DNA from: Bolinopsis microptera
Lineage: Eukaryota; Ctenophora; Tentaculata; Lobata; Bolinopsidae
Direction of reading: 5' to 3'
Length of the DNA stretch: 64,000 nt
NCBI RefSeq assembly: GCF_026151205.1
Contig: NC_087072.1
Location: forward strand, 7,240,084-7,304,083
Each line of letters opens with the position of its first letter. Position 1 is the first letter of the stretch. Below the pieces are notes generated by a model. It ran no database searches. It saw only the letters and a list, made by a program, of their open reading frames with translations, and was not told the origin of the DNA. The position numbers and the translations under genes were made by a program. Shown piece after piece: positions 1 through 11,928 of this stretch.

Positions 1-3000
1 TGGACCCTGCAGTACCATGCACGGGATGCACCAATGAGTTAGCAACTGGACGTTCCTCAGAAAATACCAATAACCCAGATTTTTCCGAATCTTTAACCCA
101 TCTATTCTTATTTAAAACATTTTCTGGACCCGCAGCTGAGTGACATAACGAAATTATAAACATAAAGTTAGGCTGAATTATTAATTCTTACCGAATATTA
201 GGGCTGTTTATTCTTACGTTTGATTTTTTAAATTTCTTAGTTCCAAAAAAATCTTTTATCTGCAGAATTTGTCCAAAAATGTTTTTAAAATTTCCTAGCT
301 ATTTAAACGGTTCTATTGGCAAAACAGCCTATCACGTAACAATGAACGAAAGTAATTTCTACAAATTTCTTTGGCACCGGGTATAAACTGCTGCTCGAAT
401 AAAACTTCAATCGCCTAAACTAATTCCTTTAACATTGAGTATAAATTACTGCACGACCAGCACCTTGATTGTTTTGTGGCAATGGTTAATTAGCCGCCTT
501 GCTCGTGTCCGGCGTCTTGGTTTCAGTCTTGTTAAGAACCTTGCAACTTACGCGTACCTACTACCTACCGCTTAACTATAGTTCAAAATGCTTCGGAGAC
601 CTGGACCTTTTGAACTTGACAATGCCCGATGCATAATCGCAAAATTTCTACTATGACCAGAATTTGCTTTCGTCCACTTTTAGATTAGTTCATTAAATAA
701 TCTTTTCCGAATTTGACTGCAATCTGATAATCTGGCTTCCGTGAAATTCCAAAACATTGTTTTCCTCCTCCCACTGCGTAGTCCGTGACTGCGGTATTCA
801 TCCCAAGATGTATTCTAATTCCGAGTAGCAATCCACCATGATCTGCCTATCTTGAGGCACTAGTTACAAGTTGAGAACTAAATAAATGGTCCTTATATCA
901 GAAGAGCAGCATGAGTCATGACTCATCTGCAAACAAGTTGGCTCTCGTTCCAACCTAACTGGACTAAACCTATATAAATGCACCAAAAGGGATAACTTTA
1001 ACTTTGATTACTACATAATATTTCTAGACGTGCCGTCTAGCTGGGGTCTAAGGGAGCGGTTATGGTTAAGGTGGTTCGTCTTGAGTTCATATTAGACAGC
1101 ATCATGCGCAATATATGCGAAACTTCTAGTTTGCCATAATTTCGGAGTATAATTAGTCTAAAGAAGGAATTATGGAAAATATTTAATTGATATTACGACA
1201 AGTTATTGTTTCAGGAGCTTCCATATAACTTGTGTTAAAGCGTCTTAAACAATGACCTTTCATACCAATTATATATAATTATATGTTTCCATACCCCCTC
1301 CGGTTCTACTACGATAGGTCATTATCTCTGGTTATCATCCTCTCAGCATTCGACCATTTAGTTTATCCCTCTCATTCCATGTACCACTTTACCTCCATCA
1401 TCTTCTGATAGATTTCCCCGGTATCCTCATCCTGGAGGATTGACACAACCCATGAGAGGCTGGCAGAGCATCTTCGTGCTATACTTTTATGGGCCACCTA
1501 GGTCCAGCCTCTCTTTTAAAAATTAAAATTAAAAATACCCCTTCAGTTCGACTACGATACGGAACACCACTCCTACAATGAACCAGACATAAAACAGTGC
1601 GCATACTCTAAAGTTGTGCCCTCAGCAGCAAGGTTCTTCACACTTCAGTGCAAGTCGTGCACTGCTCACTGTATAGTTTGGTTGATTGGCACACTTATCA
1701 GCATTATCAGTCGGGTAGGCAGCGTTGTACCCTCTGGAGGGTTATGATAAACGGACGGTTTGCACCGCCACCGTACCATGTCGCTTGAACCGCCAGCATT
1801 TCCTTATTTGAACCGAGTGTAGCTTTTATATTTGGATATCTGCTATCTCAAACGTTACGAGTTTGATTTTGTCTACCGATTCGACTGGAATGAACTTAAT
1901 GATCAATTTAGTACCATTTCAGACTGGCCCAACAAATTTGACAAAGGCACTGCCGACTTAATTCTATTTCTGTACTGAGTTTTAATAAACAGCAGTTTGC
2001 GCTACGTTTACTATAAGTGCTAAACTTATGCTGATTCTTCACTGCTGTATTTCCATAGAATAGAACTGTAAAACACGGAGGAATTTAAAAAATAACAAGT
2101 GAACATTAATTATATCCATCCCCAACTATTGCTGCCTTAAAATAGCGCGTAGCGCGTGTCTCCTATGCCGGAGTCATAATATCTCTTGAGATGCTTGGCT
2201 TATTTCCTTGTTTGAGTGACTCTATCTACTCCAATTATAGATACGGATGCTGTTTAATCCGTGTTACATGTCTCAAACAGTCTACTTCGCCGCCAGTATC
2301 TCTCTCTCTATATATATATATATATCTATATTTGCAATTACCACAACTTTTATTCCATATTATATTCCTAAAAGTCAATACTGAAAATAGTGAATATCCC
2401 CCTAAGTAATTGATCCTTTTCATATTTACTGATCATTTTTTCTTCTGCTGTCAACAAGACTCTAGAATGACAGCATCAACTGAAAAAATTCTGGTCTAAA
2501 ATATTTGCCAATTTTTATCCAGTTCTAACGGCAAGTTACACGCCAACCACCACTGCCACTCCTCTCCGATGCCATCGATCTAGCCTAAACAGACACAACG
2601 TATCTCAAATTTAGCTGTAAACGGTAGATATCCAAACTAGCAGCAGAGTAAAATGTCTTGTAAATGAGATAATGGCCGGCCGGAAAATGATGACCAGCCG
2701 TCATTAGCTAATCTGTGTGAAGTAGGGATGAGGAGCGTGACTGTGCTGTCTCTGTCGCCTGCCCGCTCCCCCGGCTCACCACCAGGCTGACAGGCTGCTT
2801 CTAAACCATTGTCTTAACACTTTAACCTGTTTAAATTTCGTCTTTTCCCTTCACAGAAGGTTTATGTTGGATAAAATGCCGTGATGTGTTTAGCAAGTTG
2901 AACCTACTTTCAGGTGTTGAGTTTGTGCTGTTCAAGCCCATTGGTTGTTCAGTTTCCCTGGTATACAGATAGCGCAAATATTTGCCGATGACGCACCTAT

Positions 3001-3178
3001 TGTGCCAGGCTGCAGTGCTTCCTAGTTCAAATCGCTTCTGAGTTTTGGGCAACTTCGCTATGTGCCAGTGCGATGGTAGGGAACTATAGCAACCTCCCCT
3101 TCCCACTTCCCAGGAACGTCCTCATATCCTCCCCCGGAAATATTATTATAAATCGGATATTCTTCTCCCCATCAGATA
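1..3178. other. Non-coding stretch, nothing recognised
   Basis: AT-rich sequence with only short, low-complexity open frames. A TA dinucleotide run lies near 2311-2330. No domain, splice structure or terminal repeats were recognised by eye. Confidence 0.5.
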
Positions 3179-3385
3179 TTATTCTTCCTGGAATACCTCA
3201 CGTACGCCACTCGCACTACTCTTCATTTTATCGACAATACTCTTGCTAACCGCTCCGGTTAAATATTTTGATACAGTAGACAGCAGTATCATATCCTCTG
3301 AATCTAGGTCCTCAGCTGCACCCAACGCGTAGTATTTAATTACACACTTTAATAAAAGTTTCCTTCTTTTCAGTCTTATCGGCAT
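3179..3385 (-). CDS. Hypothetical 68-aa open frame, unknown
   Basis: The frame starts with a basic segment (MPIRLKRRKLLLK) followed by an acidic LDSED patch and an amphipathic Lys/Ser-rich helix. Composition is more protein-like than in neighbouring random frames, so it could be a single exon, a small ORF or a relic of a transposase N-terminus. No family was recognised and no flanking splice sites were convincing. Chance is a real alternative. Confidence 0.15.
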   Translation of the reverse strand: MPIRLKRRKLLLKCVIKYYALGAAEDLDSEDMILLSTVSKYLTGAVSKSIVDKMKSSASGVREVFQEE

Positions 3386-3947
3386 GTCACTATTATTGGC
3401 CTTACTTTGTCACCGCTGATTTGACACTATTGTTGTCACTGCTTTGTCGCCATTGCGCCACTGCTGTCATAAGAAATTTCGCTGTAACTATTGATGAATA
3501 GAACTATTTTGATAGCAGGAAACTCTAGGAAAGTCTGTATGTTATAATCGAATCTTCATTGTTCATATAGCATATTAATTATTCACGGATCATGTACATG
3601 TTGACCCAGCTGAATGTGGACCATCTCACCAATCCATCCTACCATTTTAAGAAATTGCTCCCCAGTGAAACCCAGACCCATCTTACGCGAATCACCGCAC
3701 GCTTTGTTTCTAGAAGTTTTTGCAATCTTCAGCGTTATCTCGACTCGCTCAAAGTCAAAATTCAGACTAATCTTCCACCAAATTAAGACTCACTCGCGTC
3801 TGCCACTTCTCCCACTTCCTCGACTCCTCTAAATACAAAAACAGAACAGTATTCGCTCGAAAACTACTAAACGACCACTATTTTACTATATACAACTATT
3901 ATATTATTTTGACTATTAAGATTATAATATAAAACTTCTAATTTGTG

Positions 3948-4050
3948 ATCCTTGTAATCCTTGTAATCCTTGTAATCCTTGTAATCCTTGTAATCCTTGT
4001 AATCCTTGTAATCCTTGTAATCCTTGTAATCCTTGTAATCCTTGTAATCC
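3948..4050. repeat. 9-bp tandem repeat (TTGTAATCC)n
   Basis: About 11 near-perfect copies of a 9-bp unit. A short GGATTAAAC triplication follows at about 4104-4130. No coding role is visible. Confidence 0.9.
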
Positions 4051-4363
4051 TACAAGCTCAGCTGATCGATTGAGCTGAAATTCTTTAATCATTTAACTAT
4101 GCATGATTAAACGGATTAAACGGATTAAACGTTAATTGGTCAAGAGAAGCCCTAACACTCCTGGCTTGACAATACAAGAATGAAATCATAGCATAGAAAT
4201 AAGATACGAAAACCGTAAAGAAACAAATATTATAATTTAAGCTAAGTCTCTCGGGAAACGAAGTGCATCTATATCAACTAAAAATTTAGCAATCTCTTTT
4301 AAAAGCTTTGGTTGAGTGAATATGAGATCCATTCCCTCGGAGAGGTTGGTTTTAGCTTCAGGG

Positions 4364-5708
4364 CTAAGGCGTCCTTAGTGGAACATGTAGCGCAGATAGA
4401 TTTAGGATGTTGTTTCTTCTGACATGTCCATGGCGTCCCGTTTCAATATTTAGGCGGTGAGAGCTAGTCCTTATTTGGGCTAGTCTTTTTGACTGGTTAT
4501 ATGGAAGATAGAGAGAGAGGTATTTTTCACAACCAAAACTTGATTTAATCGAATTGTAGAATCCAAGTTTTCTGTTGAGCTGTCTCTCTTCATCCCATTG
4601 CGTTCTAAAGCAAGAACGGAGAACATCTCGTTTCTGAATGGGTGATTGTTGCCTTTCGTTCGTTTCTGCCAGAAATTGATTCATCGACGTAATGCCGGAG
4701 TACCATGATAGGCCCATTTTCTTTTGTTCTGTGAATGCATGTCGAACTGGGGCTTCCGATCCGGAAGTTTCCATGCTTTCTAGTCTTCGAACATAGTTAA
4801 ATACTTGGGGACTGGCATCAATAGCAAGAGGACATCGACCCGTATCACCCCACACTCCTGCATTGGAGGTTCTTTTGCCGACGCTTATAGTCCACTTTAG
4901 GAAGGAGAGGTGAACTTTCTCGATCTGATCTTCGGCAATTTCCTTGAGTTGCCGAACTTGTTCCGGGAAGAGAATGCCGTCATGAATTTGGTCTGGGGTA
5001 ACCATATCTGACAACCGTAAGAGGCGATAGGAAGAACTAAGGCGTCGAAAAGCTTAAATATCACAGTTTTCTTAATTGACTGTAGGTCAATCTTACTTTC
5101 GAGTGAGAAGTAGCTTCTGATAGCTTTCTGCTTCAATTTCACTTGTGCTAGCCTCAGACTTCCAGTAAGAGTAAATGTTATGCCGAAGTAGGTATATTCT
5201 CGGACAGAGGAGATGGATATTTGGCCGTAAGTGAAGTTTTTGCTTTCTTTTAGTATCCTCACAGCACGGTTGAAAACCATGATAGCTGTTTTAGATATGT
5301 TAACTGACAAGCCCCACTCAAGGCAGTAGGATTCGAGAGTGTTGAGCATTTTCTGGAGACTCATCGAATTTAGGGCAAGCAGTATATTAGATCATCAGCC
5401 CAGAGTAAGTGAGTCACTCGTGTCGAATTGATGATAGGCACTTCAACTTCTTCCAGCTCGTTAAGGTCTTCAGAGAGCTGATGGATAAATATATTAAAAA
5501 GTTCAGGAGACATTGGGTGACCCTGTTCTGTGCCACAAAGAACATCAATCCTTTCTGACAGTTTGTTCAAGAGTTTAATTTTCGCTGATGAGTTAGTATA
5601 CATGTGTTTCAAACAGCTGAAGAATCGGCCTTGTATTCCTAAGTGCCAAATCTTGTATAAGAGAGCTTCTCTGCATGTAAATTCTTGCCTGAAACTCAGC
5701 AACTGCAA
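4364..5708 (-). pseudogene. LINE-type reverse transcriptase remnant, frameshifted
   Basis: Three overlapping minus-strand frames read successively through the fingers-to-C-terminal part of a non-LTR retrotransposon RT. The first (5370-5708) has a helix like LLYKIWHLGIQGRFF, then GTEQGHPMSPELFNIFIHQL (the QG..SP..FN motif) and the catalytic box as LLWADDLIYCL. The second (4897-5364) has the thumb-type GLSVNISKTAIMVF segment and ends near SYGCQIW. The third (4364-5014) carries the conserved tail FLKWTISVGKRTSNAGVWGD. At least two frameshifts break it. The catalytic doublet is intact, but the N-terminal RT motifs and the endonuclease are absent. It is a decayed LINE copy (CR1/Jockey-like style); the clade is not resolved. 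Confidence 0.85.
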
Positions 5709-8700
5709 GACAACCCGATACCAAAACCCCTTTTAAAGTTGTAAGGTCAGACCTGTGAAGCATGAGATGAGAGATATTTTTTCAAATAGCTGCTATTCCT
5801 TTATGATTTCTATCTCCCCTCAGCTTATAGTATCGTGTCGCTGTGTTGTATCATTAAACAAACTTTTGCGTCGATGACATCCCAGGGCTTCGCACCTCAA
5901 CTTGCAAAACTGCCCTTCCAATTCGGCTGCTTGTGGCTCCCTTTTACAATTCAGTCATCCTTTATTTCCAACCGCCACCTACGGCTATCCTCGCGGCTCG
6001 CACAAATAGTAACGAATTAAGGTAACCTACAATCATTTTAATACTGACATTGTTATGGCTTATGACGCCAGACTAACCAAATAAAAAATTTGAGTTCGTT
6101 ATTTTCCTTTTTGATAACTTATATTATAGTCTATAAGTGGTCTTTGAACTAAAACTCATGACAAAACTCATGTTGATAATGAAGCGCGAGACGTTACTGA
6201 TATTTAACTAACCAATAACCATCCTATCCCTGGTTCTCACCCCCCAAACATGAATATAATATTAAGATCAATATGATTGTAAATTTTCTTAAACGTGACT
6301 TCTTAAACTTATGATCATACCATTTATATTAGTAAAGAAGTTAGTTAAGCTGACGTTGTGAAATTATTTATTCAAAAAGTTTCAGAAAAATGTATCGTTT
6401 AGCTAAAGAGAGCTGCTCTCTGCTCTAACCACAAAGATTTCTCTAGTTTTGCGTCTAGGATTTAAGTGCGTGATATGTCTTCAAAAGGTTTCTCAGACAA
6501 TTTAACATTTTTAAAGACTCTTTGAATGCGATTTATCTGCAATTAAATAGTCGCGTCTTAAATAATGTTTCATTTATTTCCATAATTTTGCATAAGCAAT
6601 AAGATTCTCTTTACCCCAAAATTGAGATAAGTTGCCTAAAATGTCAACAATATTCTTATAGCCATTCCCTGCTCTGCCATCTAGATACTCGATTTGCACG
6701 AAACTACTTGTCTGCTTCATAACTTTGCAGCCTGGCGAATAGTATAACACCTTCCTAAGACATCAGTTAACGACACCTAAATAGTCTAGCCACAAGTATG
6801 ACGATACTGCATAGTGTCAAATTGGCATTTTGTTGAGGTTATAGTACTACATTTCAGCAACATTTAACATATTCACATCATAATTTTTATCCGCTGCACA
6901 TTTTTAATAGCATGTGTCTGAAACCAATTGCGGATATATTTATAGGCAGACCAGTCATATATTATAATTATTTGTTCTAGCACCGAAATACATAACCGTA
7001 CATGGGATTATCCGATATTTTTATGAAATTAGAATGTTAAAGAATGTTCACAATTAATCATGGATTTTGAAGTTTCTTTTTGAAGTTTCTTTGATTTGGA
7101 TCAAGCCGAACGCCACTAACAGATTTCAGAGTAATTATGCGACAGCTGCCAATTCTCTCCTGGCGTTCTAATTTGTAGTTGTAGTCCACAATATGGAATT
7201 GCCGGTAATTTTTACTTTGAATACCTGATGCGACCAACCAAAATTTTTAAGGCTAATGTTAATACTATTAGCCAATCCGTGATTGAGATAGACGGATTCC
7301 ATCTCCCGCCAATTTCTACGAGGAAAGTTTCACAATTACGCAGTCACCGTTTAATGAACAAAAATCTTTGTCTTTTTCAGTTTGATTTACACATATCCAG
7401 TTAAAAATGGGCATGCATCGAACTTTTCACTCGACGTTTGATTTTTCTTCCAGCACAAAACTCATAACCTGCGACCTGCGTCACTTTCGTCGAACAGTGA
7501 GAGTGCTATACCAAACAGGGCAAAGACCTCTGTTTGTCCATTCATTAATTCCTTATACTCAAGGCTAATGCATCTATCCGTCTATCAATATAAACTTGAG
7601 AGCTACGGTTTATCTCGAGAAATATCCACCAGATATCGATTAAGTCGCTGTCCTACGTCAACTAACACAGCGGTGCCGCCTTTGTGCCTACCATTTTACC
7701 CATCTTATCGTATCGGTTTGTTTCTTAATGCTTTAATAGTTTTGAAGTTTATAAGACATATCAGCCTCAACTTTGTTAGCGTTACTCAGTACATGGACTG
7801 CCGAAATAAAACGTTTATATTGAGCTACGACTTAGTGAGCTATAATGATGTTCACAGAGACCGTTTGAAGTCGGATCATGGACATCATGTGTACTTCTTC
7901 CTTTTGTTACCAACCCTGGCCGTTATAAAGACATAGCTCTTGCTCTATTCCTCGTGTTATTGCTGGCAGAGGTTTGGAGACGCACGTGCTACCTCAGTTA
8001 TACTCAGTGCAGGAACCTTTGATCGGCCCTAATTTTAAGTTTTACAGCCCAATACTTTGGCAGTCCTCCCAATTATTACGCATAATAATGGCAATACAGT
8101 AAAACACTGATTCGCCGCAACTCGATTTACCACAAGTCTTCGGAATCGGTATCAAGGTCTCCCGGAAGACATATTTGACATTCCTATTATTATTTCTTCT
8201 AGAATTCTATATGTCTCGAACAGTTGTTCCTTCGATTTCAAAGTGTTTGACAACTGAAGTGGAGGGAAGCCGCTCTTCAGTATGGGGTTGATTTTTGATA
8301 CAGGAGCAATATTAATTGATCCGATTTGAACGCGATATTCACATGCTCTAATATGATAATGCAGAGGCAACAAGAATTTAGTTTAATTTCTAATAGTTTA
8401 ATACTATCGAATTGCTAAGTATATTTGTGAAATTATCAAACATATCACATCTATTGATATGGCCTTTTCGGCTTTTCTATCTTTGAAAATAATAATTTTG
8501 GACCCCATAAACCAAAACCTCGATTCACCGCAAACCCCGATTTACTGCGGGTTTTTCCTTTTCCCAACGTCCCCGGTAATTCGGCGTTTTACTATCTTAC
8601 TATATATATTTTATTATTGTTGATTTATCATGCTAATACTTGACGACGGGATAATAATAAACATTTCCTCTCCTGACCACTACAAACTTCAATCATGACA

Positions 8701-8935
8701 TATGCAATTCTATTAAAGACCCTGTCTGCGAATGATAGTAGTTGACTCTTGTCGCACGCCATTAAAATGTCAATTTGAAATACTTTCAATTTTCTGCACT
8801 TGCGCACTATTTCGATATCATTTCATTTCTTTATGGTTAACTTTCAGAGCTCAAAGATGTCTAGGTACTCAGTTGGAAAATCGTTACAATTAAGCAGATC
8901 AGTGACGTATATGAGCCTGGCTTCTAACTGAATAG
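5709..8935. other. Non-coding stretch
   Basis: No convincing gene. The longest frame is a 122-aa plus-strand ORF at 7568-7936 with no domain, no codon bias and a mixed hydrophobic composition; I regard it as chance. Confidence 0.5.
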
Positions 8936-9080
8936 ATTAATACGTTAATACGTTAATTAGTTAATACGTTAATACGTTAATTAGTTAATACGTTAATACG
9001 TTAATACTTTAATACGTTAATACGTTAATGCGTTAATACGTTAATACGTTAATACGTTAATGCGTTAATAATTTAATAAG
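8936..9080. repeat. 8-bp tandem repeat (GTTAATAC)n with variants
   Basis: About 17 copies of an 8-bp unit with substitutions (GTTAATTA, GTTAATGC, TTTAATAC). It is a simple minisatellite in non-coding sequence. Confidence 0.9.
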
Positions 9081-11276
9081 TTAATGAGTTGATAAATTAT
9101 TAGTCATTTCCTCAATACACGCGTCTAATTTGGCACTGAATTGCTGTCGTTGCCATCACTTCATGACTATCTCTATTTGGAACTGGAAGTAGACTAATTT
9201 AACAGGTGTCCGGTACTGGCGACGTGTCTACCAACCATGCAGTAACCATGAAATACTGAAATACCCAATACTACCTCGATATAATTTTTAGAAATATTCC
9301 GTGTTTCCTACCCAGTACTTACATCTCGTATTTAGCGCAAACGAGGGGTTTTACCCCTGCCAGGGTGTCACACTCCACTTTAGCCAGCTTGTCCGTCTCG
9401 CCTACAAAACATTGCATCTGGAGGGTTAAACCCAAAAAGAGGCACAACAAAACACAGGATCGTAACATGATGTCGGACTGGGAGTGTGAGATGTTGTGTG
9501 AGTGTCCGTGTGTATCTTACTGAGCTTGTTTAACCCAGACAGTATGCTTGCACATTAGGTACTGCTCCAGGCATGGATATTGTGTTTAAGGAAAATCTAT
9601 GGAGTATAGAATAAAGAATGATATATTTCTTTATTCGAAGCAAGAATTAGCTTGGAATTTCTACGATTTATTGTTATAGTTATACCAAGGCCAAGCTTAT
9701 AGGTATGTTAATGGAATGACCATATTATGTTCATTATATGCAAGCCTCTTGATTTATAATCACCGGGTCTAGTAATTGTTTAAGAGAGTTCTCTGGCAGT
9801 TACGAAACTCGAGAGACTGTGGGATACTGAAGGGAAAAGAAGCAGTTCTAACGAGCGCTTCTCAAACACAATGATATATCTTGTGAAATTGGCTAGTATA
9901 TATGAAACATTTGACATGGAGTTGTAGAATGTAGAGTGAGCTATGTGCCTCGCCGGGCTAAAGTAGTGGATGTCCTTGCTGTACGGCAAGTTAAACAAGG
10001 AACTGAAACTACTAGGTTCCGTACAGACTCAACTCTGCACCCATGTCAATATGTTCATTATATGCAAGCCTCTTGATTTATGAGCATGGGTTTTCAGATA
10101 CCATATTTAATACAAATCCGACATAAGGGCGTTAGATTAATCTTGAATATAGACTGGCGTGAATTAGGCAAAACTTAAATTATGGATCAGTTTCCAATGT
10201 CACGCGCTCATTAATATTAATAAGCGCAGCATTCGGTAAATTCGTCTAAGTATGATTTCTTAGACATTGGCTAACCAGATCAATTACTGCCTGCTTACCT
10301 GTCTAGGTCAATCCAAAAGTAGTCTGGAACAATTGTTTCGTGACAGCGCTTCTCTCCATTTATCTCTATCACACAAGAGCTGCACACGTACATGACTCGA
10401 TCTAAGTATTCACAATACTTTCGTTATGAAATGCATTACTGCGGTAGCAATTTCTTGTTGACCAGCAACTTCTTATTGACCAATTCTTAGGCTGACAATA
10501 ACTGCATTACTGTATCAGCAATGTTTCATCATAAAATTAATCGGTTTGCAATATTCATATATAATCCATTGATATTGGTCCATTGCCTATAATTCAGGCA
10601 TTTCGTTTAGAATTAAAACAAGTCCTTCATATTATGGAGCCAGGGTCTGGACTGGCTCACCCGGTTAAAGCACTTCCATCCCATTACAAAATAATACTGA
10701 AATACCTATCGGTCGTTATTTGACCGAACATTGCGTGAACGGACATAATTTTGAACGGACGAAGGCATTCAAAACCATCAAAAATCCGAAATTTTATCAT
10801 CCTTCTCGGCGCCTTTTCCCAATTTTAGCAGATAATTTTTCGATCGGTTGATGAAAATCTAGCGTCCGCTAACCGGCGTAATCCTTGTTAATACAGTAAG
10901 CAAAAAAAGCGTTCGTTAAGCAGTAAAAATGTTGATATAATTTAGTCCGATGATAAAAATTGAAATTGACCGACATTTTTTCCCGATCCATGACTCCTGT
11001 GTCAAAGGCACAAAAGAGTCAAGGACAATGGTTAGCGAACGAGGTTTTTTTCGTATATGGTAGCTTGTGACCGTCGTACAAACGAACGTGCCCCTGCGCA
11101 CAGATGTCGCCCACGTTCCTAATAACTGCGCAAAGTTATTTTGCGCGCTATTCTGAAAGCGAATTAAATTATTGTTGGCGCGCTGAACTGATCAAGTAAA
11201 TCGTTAATTTCACCATGTACGTATCCCACTAGGCATTAATTGATAGCATATTATTTCGAGTTAGTATTATGCTATT
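9081..11276. other. Non-coding stretch with one dispersed direct repeat
   Basis: No gene was recognised. A direct repeat of about 31 bp (core ATGTTCATTATATGCAAGCC) occurs at about 9727 and again at 10051. Segments at about 10636-10690 and 18125-18180 share a loose similarity (GGACTGG/GGACAGG followed by an ACTTCCATC-GTTAC block), which could be a decayed dispersed repeat. Confidence 0.4.
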
Positions 11277-11727
11277 TTGCACAGATCCGTGTCGGGTTGC
11301 ATGTACAATAAACATATGGTTACCTTCCTTTCCAGTTTCCATCCCTCACTCTCCAAACCTATCTCCAAGATACTCGGACAACACGACATCAAAGTGACCC
11401 ACTCATCAGCCACTACTCTCCGCAACCTTCTCACCAAGACGAAGACCACACCCCCACTCAACTCACTCCTAACACCATCTACGAGATATCCTGCTCACAA
11501 TGTCCCTCCAAGTATACCGGACAGACCTACAGACCCCTGATCCAACGCATGAAAAAACACGAACGATGTTACAGACTCAACAATGCCTTCGACGAAACCA
11601 CAGACAGGATCAAATCCACCCCCGCCCATCATGCCCTGACCTCAAATCCCTCACCACACGATCTCAACTTGTTACTTGACCTGACAGAACATGCGGCTAT
11701 TCAGATAAGACAACCCTCCATGAACAG
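11277..11727 (+). pseudogene. Penelope-like element: RT tail plus GIY-YIG endonuclease, truncated
   Basis: The first frame reads through the end of a Penelope-type RT (FHPSLSKPISKILGQHDI, then TLRNLLTKTKT), the usual segment just before the endonuclease. After a frameshift near 11460 the next frame gives IYEISCSQCPSKYTGQTYRP followed by LIQRMKKHER. This matches the GIY-YIG nuclease with its Cys-containing insertion, including the Y-x-G-x-T and Arg/His positions. The element is cut by the assembly gap at 11728. Its higher GC and different codon use contrast with the flanks. The family call is secure at the level of GIY-YIG retroelement; assignment to Penelope rests on the RT-tail plus GIY-YIG order. 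Confidence 0.8.
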
Positions 11728-11827
11728 NNNNNNNNNNNNNNNNNNNNNNNNNNNNNNNNNNNNNNNNNNNNNNNNNNNNNNNNNNNNNNNNNNNNNNNNN
11801 NNNNNNNNNNNNNNNNNNNNNNNNNNN
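11728..11827. other. Assembly gap of exactly 100 N
   Basis: A run of exactly 100 N, the usual placeholder for a gap of unknown size. It separates the Penelope-like fragment from a minisatellite inside a CCDC40 intron, so true distance and adjacency are unknown. Confidence 0.99.
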
Positions 11828-11928
11828 ATTATAAACCTGGCGGTGGTATTATTATAAACCTGGCGGTGGTATTATTATAAACCTGGCGGTGGTATAATTA
11901 TAAACCTGGCAGTGGTATAATTATAAAC
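11828..11928 (-). repeat. 23-bp minisatellite made of repeated CCDC40 splice donors
   Basis: On the minus strand the unit begins GTTTATAATT and ends TACCACTGCCAG, and it repeats at least four times before the gap. It starts exactly at the donor of the CCDC40 exon ending at 11929, whose last bases (ATACCACTGCCAG) are the same as the unit's end. Every unit therefore copies the exon end plus its GT donor. The array probably continues into the gap. Confidence 0.9.

Noticed and set aside
7568-7936. 122-codon plus-strand frame
   Set aside because: No domain, no splice context, composition as expected from AT-rich non-coding DNA.
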